Source: Treponema saccharophilum DSM 2985
GTDB taxonomy: Bacteria > Spirochaetota > Spirochaetia > Treponematales > Treponemataceae
Reading direction: 5' to 3'
DNA length: 64,000 bases
Assembly (NCBI RefSeq): GCF_000255555.1
Contig: NZ_AGRW01000051.1
Location: 62,001 to 126,000, forward strand
The first letter of the stretch is position 1; each line of letters starts with the position of its first letter. The position numbers and the translations under genes are program-made. The notes below the pieces were generated by a model. It was not told the DNA's origin. It was given only the letters and a program-made list of their open reading frames with translations, and ran no database searches. Below, piece after piece: positions 18,731 through 27,997 of the stretch.

Positions 18731-18769
18731 TCGTAAAAAACAAATCCAAAAAAGTGGGTAGGTAAAAAA

Positions 18770-19909
18770 ATGAGTGACGAATTAATGGCGGAACCGGAGC
18801 TTCCGCAGCAGCAGGTCATCGACGTCAACCAGAATTCCGAGATTTCGGAGCTGTCGAAGACGGGGTATCAGGCGCTCAAGGAGAACAGGCTCCTTGACGC
18901 GGAACAGTCCTTCAAGAGAATTCTTTCGATTGAAGAGAACAACAACTACGCGCTTGTCGGACTCGGCGACTGTGAGCGCAAGCAGGGACGGTTCAATTCC
19001 GCCGTCTCGTATTATCAGTCCTGCCTCAACTATCATCCCGGAAACAATTACGCGCTGTTCGGGCTTGCCGACTGCTACAAGGCGCTGAACCAGTTCCCGC
19101 GGGCAATCCAAATCTGGGAGCAGTATCTTGTCCACGACGACAGGAACATAACCGTCCTCACGCGCGTCGCCGATGCATACAGAAAGACGAAGGATTTCCG
19201 GAAATCGAAGGAGCTTTACCTGAAGGTTCTCGACATGGAGCACGACAACGCGTACGCGCTCATCGGTTTGGGGCATCTTCATTACGATTTCAAGGAATAC
19301 AAGGATGCCCTCTATTACTGGACGCGCATGCTCCAGCAGAACGAGGATTCCGTCGACATAAGGGTTCTTACGTCAATCGGAAACTGCCACAGGAAGCTGA
19401 AGACATTCGACCAGGGAATCCCGTATTTTGAGAAAGCGCTTGAGGGAAACCCGAACAATTTCTACGCGCTGTTCGGGCTTGCCGACTGCTACCGCGGCAT
19501 GAACCAGCAGTTCCGCTCAATCGAGTACTGGAACCGCATCCTTGAGAACGACCCGAAAAACAAGGTAATTCTCACGCGCGCGGGGGATGCTTACCGCAAC
19601 ACCGGCGATTACAAGACGGCTACGGAATATTACAACAAGGCGATGGACATCGACTTCGACATATACGCCGCGCTGGGGCTTGCCCTCATCTGCAAAGGCG
19701 AGGGAAAATTTGACGAGGCGGTGGAGAGGCTCAGGACGCTCATAAACGGCGACCCGAAAAATTTCCGCCTGTACATCGACCTTGCCGACTGCTACGTGAA
19801 AATGGGAAGAAAGGACAAGGCGATCGACACGCTCAAGAATTTCGGGCGACAGGGAATACGGAATCAGGCTGTTGCGGAGATGCTCGCGCGCCTCGAGAGT
19901 TCCCTGTAA
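18770..19909 (+). CDS. Cytoplasmic TPR-repeat protein
   Basis: The 379-residue product lacks a signal peptide and consists of about nine tandem tetratricopeptide repeats. Examples are ALVGLGDCERKQGRFNSAVS, ALFGLADCYKALNQFPRAIQ, ALFGLADCYRGMNQQFRSIE and LYIDLADCYVKMGRKDKAID. Such superhelices bind other proteins. Several repeats share a GLxDCY core, unusual for its conserved Cys. From memory it resembles the TPR protein Tp0095 of T. pallidum. It ends at a strong terminator. Confidence 0.88.
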   Translation: MSDELMAEPELPQQQVIDVNQNSEISELSKTGYQALKENRLLDAEQSFKRILSIEENNNYALVGLGDCERKQGRFNSAVSYYQSCLNYHPGNNYALFGLADCYKALNQFPRAIQIWEQYLVHDDRNITVLTRVADAYRKTKDFRKSKELYLKVLDMEHDNAYALIGLGHLHYDFKEYKDALYYWTRMLQQNEDSVDIRVLTSIGNCHRKLKTFDQGIPYFEKALEGNPNNFYALFGLADCYRGMNQQFRSIEYWNRILENDPKNKVILTRAGDAYRNTGDYKTATEYYNKAMDIDFDIYAALGLALICKGEGKFDEAVERLRTLINGDPKNFRLYIDLADCYVKMGRKDKAIDTLKNFGRQGIRNQAVAEMLARLESSL

Positions 19910-19939
19910 TTCAGTCCGGAAATTTGGCTGTTGTGCCTG

Positions 19940-19966
19940 AAAATCGCGCCTTTTGGCGCGATTTTT
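19940..19966 (+). terminator. Terminator after the TPR gene
   Basis: Stem AAAATCGCGCC (19940-19950) pairs with GGCGCGATTTT (19955-19965) across a 4-base loop, with terminal T residues. Confidence 0.9.
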
Positions 19967-20020
19967 AATTCATCGACATGCCCGAAAAAGAAACTGCCGT
20001 GCATGTCCAGCGAGAGGAAA

Positions 20021-21091
20021 ATGGAAGATAGAATTGAGTTGGCGGGGCTTACCCCCGAGGAGATAAACGAGAAGCTCGGATTTTCGCAGAAATTCCGTGG
20101 AAGCCAGATTTTTCAGTGGATAGGCCGCGGCGCAGAGTCGTTCGATGAGATGACGAACCTGAGCGTTGCCTTGCGGCAGGAGCTTTCCGAGAAAGCCGTG
20201 CTTCGCTCGTCGTCGGTCTCGCAGGTGCTCCGCGACAGCGACGGAACGATAAAGCTGCAGATAACGCTCAAGGACGGGCTTGCCGTCGAGACCGTGCTCC
20301 TTACGGACAGGGAAGACAGGAAGACGGCATGCGTTTCGTGCCAGGTCGGCTGCGCGATGAACTGCGCGTTCTGCCAGACGGGGCATCTCGGGCTTGCGCG
20401 GAATCTTGATGCGGGCGAAATCGTCGAGCAGTTCCTCTTCCTCGAGAAGCATGCTGGACCGTTGGACAACATCGTTTTCATGGGAATGGGAGAGCCGATG
20501 ATGAACCTTCCGAACGTGAGGAAGGCGATTTCTGTCCTCACCGATTCGCGCGGCAGGGCGCTTTCGGGGCGGCGGATAACGGTCTCGACTTCGGGCGTCA
20601 TAAAAGGCATATACGACGTCGCCGACAACGGGCCTGCAATACGGCTCGCCGTGTCGCTCACGACGGCCGATCCCGAATTCCGCGAGAAGCTCATGCCGAT
20701 AGGACGCACGAATCCCCTTTCCGAGCTCAGGAAGGCGATTTCCTATTTCACGGAAAAGACGGGCAAGCGCGTCACCCTTGAGGCAGCCCTCCTTCACGAG
20801 AAGAACACCGGCGAGGAAAGCGCGCGCAATATGGTTGAATTCGCGAAGGGGCTTGACGTCCACATAAACCTGATTCCGTGGAATCCCGTCGGGGGGCTTC
20901 CTTTCGAGGAGCCGACGTCCGCGGAATGCCGCTCCTTCGTGTCAATCCTCGAGCGCAACGGTCTGAACGTCACGCTCAGGACGCGCCGCGGCAGGGAAAT
21001 CGGCGGCGCATGCGGCCAGCTCGGAAAGACGCTCGCGTCATCCCAGGGAAACGGGAAAAAACTCGAGTCGGAGTTCGACGAGGAGCCGTAA
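20021..21091 (+). CDS. rlmN: Dual-specificity RNA methyltransferase RlmN
   Basis: This radical-SAM enzyme adds C2-methyl to A2503 of 23S rRNA and A37 of some tRNAs. The 356-residue product has the cluster motif CAMNCAFC (CxxxCxxC), the upstream Cys in TACVSCQVGC and the C-terminal Cys in GGACGQL that form the methyl-carrier/resolving pair, and FMGMGEPMMN for SAM binding. An in-frame ATG at 20003 also exists; 20021 is chosen because AGAGG lies 4-5 bases before it. Confidence 0.95.
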   Translation: MEDRIELAGLTPEEINEKLGFSQKFRGSQIFQWIGRGAESFDEMTNLSVALRQELSEKAVLRSSSVSQVLRDSDGTIKLQITLKDGLAVETVLLTDREDRKTACVSCQVGCAMNCAFCQTGHLGLARNLDAGEIVEQFLFLEKHAGPLDNIVFMGMGEPMMNLPNVRKAISVLTDSRGRALSGRRITVSTSGVIKGIYDVADNGPAIRLAVSLTTADPEFREKLMPIGRTNPLSELRKAISYFTEKTGKRVTLEAALLHEKNTGEESARNMVEFAKGLDVHINLIPWNPVGGLPFEEPTSAECRSFVSILERNGLNVTLRTRRGREIGGACGQLGKTLASSQGNGKKLESEFDEEP

Positions 21092-21179
21092 AAAACTCCA
21101 TGCAATGGAGAAAATAGAGAGATTTGCCCGTATTGAGCCCGAAAAAAATCAATAAACTCATTGTGGAAATGTTCCGATA

Positions 21180-21208
21180 TTGCTATTTCACTTTTTACGA
21201 TTTATAAT
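21180..21208 (+). promoter_or_regulatory. Promoter of the HMA-like gene
   Basis: TTGCTA (21180-21185) and a perfect TATAAT (21203-21208) are spaced 17 bases; the leader would be about 30 bases. Confidence 0.75.
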
Positions 21209-21245
21209 GCATTTGATTTTCATTCCACGTTTTATGGGGTTTTTT

Positions 21246-21443
21246 ATGGAGAAAAAAATATACGTTGACGGAATGTTCGACGCGGACACTGCATCAAAAG
21301 TGCAGGCGGCAGTTTCAGCGGTTGCGGGCGTGAAAAGTTGTACCGCCGACCCGAACAAGTCGCAGGTTCATGTCGATTTCGACGGGGATGAGGGAGCAAT
21401 CACCGCCGCTATCGCATCAGCGGGTGTTTCCGTCATCGGTTGA
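21246..21443 (+). CDS. Small HMA-fold protein lacking the metal-binding cysteines
   Basis: The 65-residue product follows the heavy-metal-associated pattern beta-alpha-beta-beta-alpha-beta (KKIYVDGMFDADTASKVQAA, then VAGVKSCTADPNKSQVHVDF). The usual GMxCxxC loop reads GMFDADTA, with no Cys, so copper or mercury binding of the normal type is unlikely. The only Cys is in VKSCTAD. The ATG at 21246 follows GGGG with 6 bases spacing. It has its own promoter and terminator, so it is made as a separate protein. Confidence 0.8.
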   Translation: MEKKIYVDGMFDADTASKVQAAVSAVAGVKSCTADPNKSQVHVDFDGDEGAITAAIASAGVSVIG

Positions 21444-21465
21444 TGATATTTATATAAGTTTTGGG

Positions 21466-21494
21466 AAAGCCATTCTTTGACGAATGGCTTTTTT
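21466..21494 (+). terminator. Terminator of the HMA-like gene
   Basis: Stem AAGCCATTC/GAATGGCTT (21467-21475 and 21482-21490) with a 6-base loop and a T run. Confidence 0.92.
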
Positions 21495-21531
21495 CATGCC
21501 TGAACGGAAAACGAAATGATGGAGGAAGAAA

Positions 21532-22485
21532 ATGAAGCTTGTCGTTCTTGACGGCCATGCGCTCAATCCCGGAGATGTGAGCTGGGACGGAATTTCCGCG
21601 CTTGCGGACGAATTTATGGTATACGACAGGACGCCGCCCGACCTCGTCGCCGAGCGGATTGGGAACGCGGACGCAATTCTGCTCAACAAAGTCCGCATAA
21701 CGAAGGAAATCCTATCCGCCTGCCCGAACCTGCGGTACATCGGCGTTCTCGCGACCGGATACAACGTCGTCGATGTCGCATCCTGCGCCGAAGCCGGAAT
21801 CGTCGTCACGAACATCCCGTCCTACAGCACCGATGCCGTCGCGCAGCACATATTCGCGCTCATTCTTCATTTTGCGAGCAGGGTCGGAGAGCATTCCGAT
21901 TCTGTCGCGCGCGGGGACTGGATAAAATGCCCCGATTTCTGCTATTGGGTGTCACCGCTGTCGGAGATTTCTGGAAAGACGCTGGGAATTTTCGGATTCG
22001 GGAACATCGGAAGGAAAGTCGCGCAGATTGCGCATGCTTTCGGGATGAACGTGATAATCCACGTCCATTCGCCGTCATCATTCACGGGCGGGGAGAAGTC
22101 GGTTTCAGTGGATGAGCTTTTCTCGGAAAGCGATTATCTTGCCCTCGCCGCTCCGCTTACGCCCGAGACGGAGAAAATCGTCTCCGAAAGGACGCTTTCC
22201 CTGATGAAGAGGAGCGCCGTCCTCGTGAACACCGCGCGCGGCGGTCTCGTCGACGAGCGTGCCGTCCGCGCGGCGCTCGATTCGGGCGCGCTTTCGGGCT
22301 ATGCGGCCGACGTCCTTCTTTCAGAGCCGATGGACGTCGCCTCCCCGCTTGCCGGAGCGCCACGGTGCGTGATAACCCCGCATGTCGCGTGGGCCGCGAA
22401 GGAGACGCGGGAGCGCCTTCTCGGAATTGCGAGGGAGAACATAAAGTCGTTCCTCGCCGGTTCCCCCGTGAACGTCGTCCGCTGA
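21532..22485 (+). CDS. D-2-hydroxyacid dehydrogenase (glycerate/hydroxypyruvate reductase-like)
   Basis: The 317-residue NAD(P)-dependent enzyme of the D-isomer-specific family reduces 2-oxoacids such as hydroxypyruvate or glyoxylate. It has a catalytic-domain N-terminus, a Rossmann motif LGIFGFGNIGRKVAQIA, the Arg-containing VNTARGGLVDERAV, a Glu in LLSEPMD, and the catalytic His in ITPHVAWA. The substrate cannot be fixed from sequence. A GGAGG site precedes the ATG. It converges on the ABC ATPase gene with 3 bases between the stop codons. Confidence 0.9.
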   Translation: MKLVVLDGHALNPGDVSWDGISALADEFMVYDRTPPDLVAERIGNADAILLNKVRITKEILSACPNLRYIGVLATGYNVVDVASCAEAGIVVTNIPSYSTDAVAQHIFALILHFASRVGEHSDSVARGDWIKCPDFCYWVSPLSEISGKTLGIFGFGNIGRKVAQIAHAFGMNVIIHVHSPSSFTGGEKSVSVDELFSESDYLALAAPLTPETEKIVSERTLSLMKRSAVLVNTARGGLVDERAVRAALDSGALSGYAADVLLSEPMDVASPLAGAPRCVITPHVAWAAKETRERLLGIARENIKSFLAGSPVNVVR

Positions 22486-22488
22486 TTT

Positions 22489-23190
22489 TCAGCGCGAGGT
22501 GAGTTTGAAGAACGCGTCCTCGAGCGTTCGCGTTCCCGTCCGCGCGATTATCTCGTCCGCGCTTCCGCTTTCGGCAAGCCTTCCGGCATTCATGACGAAA
22601 ACCGTGTCGCAGAGCGCGTCGACTTCCTGCATGAGATGCGTCGAGAGTATAATCGTGCGCCCCTTCTTGAGAGAGCGGACAAGCTCCCTCATCCTCACAA
22701 TCTGCGCGGGGTCAAGACCGCTTGCTGGCTCGTCGAGGACTAGCACGGGCGGGTCGTTGACGAGCGCCTGCGCGAAGTTGACCCTCTCGCGCTGCCCTTT
22801 CGAAAGCCTCCCGATTTTTTCGTTCCAGAATTCGGCAAGCGAGCATCGTTCCGCGGCATTCATGGCGGAATCGTTGCCCGCGCCGCGCAGTCCTGCGCAC
22901 ATCATGATGAATTCGCTGACGAGAAGCTCGTCCGGCATGTTCGGGGTCTCCTCGACGAATCCCGTGAGCGCGCGCACCTTCTCCGTGTCGCCCTCCGCGT
23001 CGAACCCGTTTACGCACACGCTTCCCGCCGTCGCAAAATGGCGCGCGCAGATTGCCTTGAGTATCGTCGTCTTTCCCGCGCCGTTCAGCCCTATTATTCC
23101 GGTGACGGTTCCTTCCCCGCAGCGCATCGAAACGTCGCTGACGGCAGTTTTTTTTCCGTATGATTTCGAGAAATGCTTGAGCTCGACCAT
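22489..23190 (-). CDS. ABC transporter ATP-binding protein, no adjacent permease
   Basis: The 233-residue ATPase has Walker A GLNGAGKTT, Q-loop FVEETPNMPDE, signature LSKGQRERVNFAQAL, Walker B VLVLDEPASGLDP and H-loop STHLMQE. It belongs to the NatA/CcmA-like export ATPases (ABC-2 type). No membrane subunit lies next to it; the neighbours are RNase Z (9 bases upstream on the same strand) and a convergent dehydrogenase. It probably pairs with a permease encoded elsewhere. Confidence 0.93.
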   Translation of the reverse strand: MVELKHFSKSYGKKTAVSDVSMRCGEGTVTGIIGLNGAGKTTILKAICARHFATAGSVCVNGFDAEGDTEKVRALTGFVEETPNMPDELLVSEFIMMCAGLRGAGNDSAMNAAERCSLAEFWNEKIGRLSKGQRERVNFAQALVNDPPVLVLDEPASGLDPAQIVRMRELVRSLKKGRTIILSTHLMQEVDALCDTVFVMNAGRLAESGSADEIIARTGTRTLEDAFFKLTSR

Positions 23191-23199
23191 ATTTTCCCT

Positions 23200-24126
23200 C
23201 TAGTCGACGTAGGGGATGTCGAACACCATCCTGTCGCGCGTCAGCTCCGCCGCCGGGAAAACCTCGCGGGCCTGCTCGAGGAGGACGGGAAGCTCCCTGT
23301 CCGTGTAGCGCGGGCTGTAGTGTATCATAGCCATCCGCGCCGAATTCGAGTCCCGCGCAATCCTTGCCGCCTGCCTGCTCGTCATGTGCTTCTTCTCCTT
23401 TGCCTGCTCCGCGCACGAGTCGTCGAACATGCCCTCGCAGATGAGCAGGTCGCTCCCGCGTACCTCGTCGGCTATCGAAGGAATGTACTGCGTGTCCGTG
23501 ACGAAGCTGAATTTCCGTCCGCTCCTGCGCTCACCCATCACGTCGCCCGGCTCCACTGTCCGCCCGTTTTCCAGCGTGACGCTTTCTCCGCGCTGGAGCC
23601 TTCCCCAAAGCGGTCCACGCGGGATTCCGAGCGACTCCGCCTTCTCCGGGTTGAATTCTCCGGGGCGGTCAAGCTCCTCTAGCGTGTATCCGACGCACGT
23701 CTTCGTGTGCTGTAGTGGGAACGCGCGTATGTAGAACCCGTCGCCCTCGTGCACGATGCAGGGAGCCGTTATCTCCTTGACGATGACCGGGTAGTTTATG
23801 TACATGTCGAGGACTTTCCGGCTCGACTCCACGTATTCGGCGACCTTCGGGGGGCCGTATATGTAGAGCGGCTCCGTCCTGTCCACCTGGGAGCTGAGCA
23901 TCATGATTCCTGGCAGCCCCGTCACGTGGTCCGCATGCGTGTGGGAGATGAATATCGCGTCGATTTTTTTCCATTTCAGGTTGAGCCGTTTCAGCGAGAC
24001 CTGCGTTCCTTCTCCGCAGTCGAAGAGGAACAAATCCCCGTCGCGGCGGAGAAGTACCGATGTCAAATGTCTGTAAGGCAGCGGCATCATTCCGCCGCAG
24101 CCGAGTACGAATGCTTCCATGTTCAT
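23200..24126 (-). CDS. rnz: Ribonuclease Z
   Basis: This tRNA 3' endonuclease trims tRNA precursors that lack encoded CCA, fitting the CCA-less tRNA-Arg in this window. The approximately 308-residue product has a beta-lactamase fold with DCGEGTQVSLKR, the zinc motif ISHTHADHVTGLPG, exosite region, and late His in AMIHYSPRY. Alternative ATGs lie at 24132 and 24120. I chose 24126 because a TAAAAT box ends 7 bases before it; no ribosome-binding site is seen for any of them. Confidence 0.93.
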   Translation of the reverse strand: MNMEAFVLGCGGMMPLPYRHLTSVLLRRDGDLFLFDCGEGTQVSLKRLNLKWKKIDAIFISHTHADHVTGLPGIMMLSSQVDRTEPLYIYGPPKVAEYVESSRKVLDMYINYPVIVKEITAPCIVHEGDGFYIRAFPLQHTKTCVGYTLEELDRPGEFNPEKAESLGIPRGPLWGRLQRGESVTLENGRTVEPGDVMGERRSGRKFSFVTDTQYIPSIADEVRGSDLLICEGMFDDSCAEQAKEKKHMTSRQAARIARDSNSARMAMIHYSPRYTDRELPVLLEQAREVFPAAELTRDRMVFDIPYVD

Positions 24127-24168
24127 GGACATGATTTTAGTGGATGAGGGGCATAAAAATCCACAGGC

Positions 24169-24205
24169 AAAAAAAATCCGCGCGACCGTTATGCCCGCGC
24201 GGATT
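24169..24205 (-). terminator. Terminator after deoD
   Basis: On the minus strand a 10-bp stem (AATCCGCGCG/CGCGCGGATT, 24205-24175) is followed by a T run (A run at 24169-24175 on the plus strand). Confidence 0.9.
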
Positions 24206-24240
24206 CTCCCGGATGCGCCCGGGAAGCGTTTGCCGTGCCG

Positions 24241-24957
24241 CTATTTCTTCGCGTTCACGGCGACGATTGTCTCGAGCGCGAGCTTCATCATGTTCGTGAA
24301 CGTCGTCTGCCGTTCCTCAGCCGTGGTCTGCCCGCCGAGGAGGATGTGGTCCGAGACGGTCATTATCGCCATCGCGTTGCGCTTGTGCTCCGCCGCGAGG
24401 GTGAACAGCTCCGCGCTTTCCATCTCGATTCCGAGAACGCCGTACTCGGCCCATTTCTTCCAGTTCTCGTTCTTGTCGTAGAAGAAATCGGACGAGGCGA
24501 CCGAGCCGACCTGGTAGCGGATTCCCATCTTCTCCGCGATTGAGTCGGCCGTCTTCACGAGGGGGAAGCTCGCCGTGGGCGCGAAGTGGAGGGAGCCGAA
24601 GCGCTGGTTGAGGAGGCACGAGTCCGAGCATGCCGCGTTTACGATGATTGTGTCGCGAAGCTGCGTGTCAGCGCTTACCGCGCCGCACGTTCCGACGCGG
24701 ATTGCGTTCTGGACGCCGTAAAAGCGGAACAGCTCCGTGACGTAGATGGAGAGTGACGGCTGTCCCATTCCCGTTCCCTGGACGCTCACGGGAACGCCCT
24801 TGTATGTTCCCGTGAAACCGAGCATCCCGCGGACCTCGTTGTAGCATTTCGCGTCCTCGAGGAAATTCTCCGCGATGAATTTCGCGCGGAGCGGATCTCC
24901 CGGAAGAAGGATGTTCGGTGCGATTGCGCCTTCGGGCGCGTTGATGTGTGTGCTCAT
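24241..24957 (-). CDS. deoD: Purine-nucleoside phosphorylase, DeoD type
   Basis: This hexameric enzyme phosphorolyses purine (deoxy)nucleosides to base and (deoxy)ribose-1-phosphate for salvage. The 238-residue product has the phosphate loop [15 protein letters not shown], the signature [17 protein letters not shown], the RVGTCGA motif, and [11 protein letters not shown] with the catalytic Asp in VSDHIL. The ATG at 24957 follows AAAAGGAGC. It sits about 50 bases downstream of the chromate transporter pair, which may share its transcript. Confidence 0.97.
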   Translation of the reverse strand: MSTHINAPEGAIAPNILLPGDPLRAKFIAENFLEDAKCYNEVRGMLGFTGTYKGVPVSVQGTGMGQPSLSIYVTELFRFYGVQNAIRVGTCGAVSADTQLRDTIIVNAACSDSCLLNQRFGSLHFAPTASFPLVKTADSIAEKMGIRYQVGSVASSDFFYDKNENWKKWAEYGVLGIEMESAELFTLAAEHKRNAMAIMTVSDHILLGGQTTAEERQTTFTNMMKLALETIVAVNAKK

Positions 24958-25007
24958 GTTAAGCTCCTTTTGTTTCGTTGAATTTATTATTGTCCGCGGC
25001 GCGTTCT

Positions 25008-25625
25008 TCAGCAGAAAAGCACCCCGAACGCTCCTCCCGCCATCACTATGAAAACGGGATGGATTTTCGTTTTGAACAGCACGGCGAGCGCGACGAGATA
25101 GAAGACCGCGTTCGGTGCCTGTACGACGGCGTTCTTCCATGTGTGCATGTCGCTCCACGAGAAATCGCCCGCCATCGTTATGAGCGAAATCTGGATGACC
25201 TTGACGGCCGCGACCGCTATGACGCCGGAGACGGCGGGGCGCAGCGTGGAGAATGCCGCCTTCACGCCCTTCCTGTCGGCGAACGCCGCGAAGAAACGCG
25301 CGATTAGTATGATGCAGATAATCGACGGCATGACTTCACCGACCGTCGTCACGATTCCGCCGCCCGCCCCGTAGAGCTCCGTGCCGACGTATGTCGCCAT
25401 GTTGATTCCGATGGGGCCCGGCGTGCTTTCCGATATCGCGACCATGTTGTAGAAGCTTTCCGTGGAAAGCAGGCGGAAGTTGTCCACGATGACCTGCTGG
25501 ATTACCGTGAGCGAGACAAGCCCGCCCCCGACCGTTATCAGCCCCACGTAGAAGAAAACCGCCGTGAGGCACAGGAGTCCGAGCAGCGAATGCGACTGTA
25601 TCTCCGTTATAATGAACTCCGTCAT
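25008..25625 (-). CDS. Chromate transporter (CHR) short subunit, downstream partner
   Basis: The 205-residue membrane protein is a single CHR domain with the motifs [20 protein letters not shown] and [18 protein letters not shown]. The ATG at 25625 overlaps the stop of the preceding CHR gene (ATGA). Two short CHR proteins usually work as a pair; the substrate may be chromate or another oxyanion, and the physiological role is not known. Confidence 0.9.
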   Translation of the reverse strand: MTEFIITEIQSHSLLGLLCLTAVFFYVGLITVGGGLVSLTVIQQVIVDNFRLLSTESFYNMVAISESTPGPIGINMATYVGTELYGAGGGIVTTVGEVMPSIICIILIARFFAAFADRKGVKAAFSTLRPAVSGVIAVAAVKVIQISLITMAGDFSWSDMHTWKNAVVQAPNAVFYLVALAVLFKTKIHPVFIVMAGGAFGVLFC

Positions 25626-26212
25626 TCCGCTTTCTCCTTGCGGAATTCCCCGCGCGCGCCCGCGATTGCGACGCCGACAAGCGCGCTTCCGATTATAATC
25701 CATATCGTCCCGACGTTGAGCGCGAATATCAGAACGAACGCCGCCACAAGGAGCGCCGCGCCGAGGATTCCGCTCACCGCCTTGGACGCGAATTTCCACA
25801 CCGCCTGCGTGAGGAGCGCCGCCACCGCGACGTTAATCCCCGTGAGAGCGCGCTGCACCCACGCGATTTCGGCGAAATTCGATATGAACTCGGCGATTAT
25901 CGTTATGATGATTACCGACGGGCAGACCATCCCCGCCGTCGCGACAATTCCCCCGGGAATCCCCGCCCTCTTGTGCCCGACGAACGTCGAGACGTTGACG
26001 GCTATGATTCCGGGCGTGGACTGGCCTATCGCGAAATAGTCGAGAAGCTCGTCGGACGTCGTCCATCCGCGTTTCTCCGTCAGCTCCCGCTCGAGGATTG
26101 AGAGCATCGCGATTCCGCCCCCGAACGTGCACAGCCCGATTTTGAAGAACACCGTGAACAGCCCGAGAAGCCTTTTCCCGAGCGTCCCGTCATTTTGTTG
26201 CATTTTTTCCAT
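25622..26212 (-). CDS. Chromate transporter (CHR) short subunit, upstream partner
   Basis: The 196-residue membrane protein has the CHR hallmarks FFKIGLCTFGGGIAMLSILE and FAIGQSTPGIIAVNVSTFVG. An AGGAG site 5 bases before the ATG at 26212 decides the start; the frame continues to a GTG at 26218 that overlaps that site. It is translationally coupled to the second CHR gene. Confidence 0.92.
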   Translation of the reverse strand: MEKMQQNDGTLGKRLLGLFTVFFKIGLCTFGGGIAMLSILERELTEKRGWTTSDELLDYFAIGQSTPGIIAVNVSTFVGHKRAGIPGGIVATAGMVCPSVIIITIIAEFISNFAEIAWVQRALTGINVAVAALLTQAVWKFASKAVSGILGAALLVAAFVLIFALNVGTIWIIIGSALVGVAIAGARGEFRKEKAE

Positions 26213-26253
26213 GCACACTCCTGTAAAAAAAATTGCAGCAAGAGATATGCGTC

Positions 26254-27870
26254 TTATTTTCTGGCGTAAAGCTCGCCCATCTCATGAAGCCAGGCGGCCT
26301 TCTCCTCCGCGCGTTTCCCCTCGAAGAATTTCCGCTCCGCCCTCCATGCCCAGTTCGCGCCGGACGTCGACGGAAGGTTCATCCTGCCCTCGGAGCCGAC
26401 TGCCCAGACGTCCTGCAGCGGGACGACGGCAAAATCGGCGATGGAGGCGAACACTTCCCGGACAAGCGACTCCGTGAGCTTTCCGGTGTCGCACAGCCGC
26501 AGCGCCTCCTTCTCACCGACAGACCTTCCCTCGACGTACGAGGCGACGAGCGCGACGAAATCCTCCGACATGGAGTTGAGGAACCCCTGCGTGGTGTCGT
26601 TGTCGTGCGTCCCCGTGTACGCGACGCAGTTCTTTGTCAGGAAGTTGTGCGGCAGGAACGAATTGACGAGCGCGCCCGCCTTCTTCTCGTCCTTGCTGAA
26701 CGCGAACTGGAGGACCTTCATGCCAGGAAGCCCGCAGCTGTCCCTGAGCGAGGCGACCTCGTCCGTGATGATGCCGAGATCCTCCGCGATGAGCGGAAGC
26801 TCGCCGAGCGCCTTTTTGAGCGCGTCGAAGAATTTGATTCCCGGCCCTTTCTCCCATTTCCCGTTTATCGCGTTCGCGCTTCCGGCGGGGACAGCCCAAT
26901 AGCTTTCGAACGCCCGGAAATGGTCGATGCGGACGAAATCGACGAGCTTGAGCATCCGCCTGACCCGTTCTATCCACCATGAGTACCCGTCGGCCTCGAG
27001 CGCGTTCCAGTCGTAGAGCGGGTTCCCCCACAGCTGCCCGATTGCCGAGAAGTAGTCCGGGGGAACGCCCGCGACGGACGAGAAGCCCCTGTCGGAGTTG
27101 AGCTGGAAGAATTTCTGGTTCGACCATACGTCGGCGCTGTCCGGGGCGACGAATATCGGGACATCCCCGATTATCTGGATTCCCTTCCCGTTCGCGTACG
27201 CCTTGAGCCTGTTCCACTGCACCGACGCGAAGAACTGAATCGCCTCGTGCATCAGGAAATCCTCCGGGTGGGAGTCGATCCACGCGTCAACCGCCTGTTT
27301 CTCGTGCCCCGCGAGGCTCTTCTCCCAGTACGTGTTCCACGTCCCCGGGACGCCCTCCGCCTGCGCCATCTCGTCGTAATGCGATTTTATGCTCATGAAC
27401 GCGGCATAGTCCCTGAGCCAGAATTTGTTCTCCTGGCAGAAAAGATAGAACGCGACCTTCTTGTCGGAGAATCCCTTCACGCCCTGCTCCATCGGGTTCG
27501 TTATCGCCTCGACGAATTTCCGCGCGGCAACCTTGAGCGCGGCGTTCTTCCAGTATACGACGGCGCCGTAATCGACGTTTCCCGCCTTCCGGATGTACGG
27601 CGGAGTCCTCATGTCGGCCCTGCTTGCATACCCGTCGGCGACAAGGTCGTCGAAGTCGATGAGCAGCGGGTTCAGCGCGAAGGAGGAGAAGCTCTGGTAG
27701 GGGCTGTCCCCGTATCCCGTCGGCCCGAGCGGCAGCACCTGCCAAAGACCAATTCCCGCCTTTTCCAGCCAGTCCGCGAACGCGAACGCCGTGCGCCCTA
27801 TCGTCCCGATTCCCGGCGTGAACGGGAGCGATGTCGGATGAAGAAGTATACCTGATTTCCTGCTCTGCAT
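26254..27870 (-). CDS. malQ: 4-alpha-glucanotransferase (GH77)
   Basis: This amylomaltase moves alpha-1,4-glucan segments between maltodextrins in glycogen and maltose metabolism. The 538-residue product has SGILLHPTSLPFTPGIGTIG, the QVLPLGPTGYGDSPYQ loop, catalytic Asp in VRIDHFRAFESYW, acid/base Glu in PLIAEDLGIIT, and YTGTHDNDTTQG. AGGAGG precedes the ATG. With glgA in the same window it suggests glycogen storage. It is upstream of the CHR pair, separated by 41 bases. Confidence 0.97.
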   Translation of the reverse strand: MQSRKSGILLHPTSLPFTPGIGTIGRTAFAFADWLEKAGIGLWQVLPLGPTGYGDSPYQSFSSFALNPLLIDFDDLVADGYASRADMRTPPYIRKAGNVDYGAVVYWKNAALKVAARKFVEAITNPMEQGVKGFSDKKVAFYLFCQENKFWLRDYAAFMSIKSHYDEMAQAEGVPGTWNTYWEKSLAGHEKQAVDAWIDSHPEDFLMHEAIQFFASVQWNRLKAYANGKGIQIIGDVPIFVAPDSADVWSNQKFFQLNSDRGFSSVAGVPPDYFSAIGQLWGNPLYDWNALEADGYSWWIERVRRMLKLVDFVRIDHFRAFESYWAVPAGSANAINGKWEKGPGIKFFDALKKALGELPLIAEDLGIITDEVASLRDSCGLPGMKVLQFAFSKDEKKAGALVNSFLPHNFLTKNCVAYTGTHDNDTTQGFLNSMSEDFVALVASYVEGRSVGEKEALRLCDTGKLTESLVREVFASIADFAVVPLQDVWAVGSEGRMNLPSTSGANWAWRAERKFFEGKRAEEKAAWLHEMGELYARK

Positions 27871-27997
27871 TTGTTTTTCCTCCTTTGAGCGGATATTCTA
27901 CCATAAATAAGGGATTTTGTTTTCTCTGAAAATATTGCGTTTTTTCGCAAATAGTAGCAGACTGTCGAAATCTTTACGTAATATTTCAGGGGTTTTT

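Noticed and set aside
21090-21110. A minus-strand terminator-like hairpin (CTCCAT/ATGGAG plus T run) just after rlmN
   Set aside because: No minus-strand gene or convincing minus promoter precedes it; the stem is short.
22480-22494. A CGCTGA/TCAGCG hairpin exactly between two convergent stop codons
   Set aside because: Only 6 bp with no T run on either side, and the pairing arises because both stop codons are read from opposite strands.
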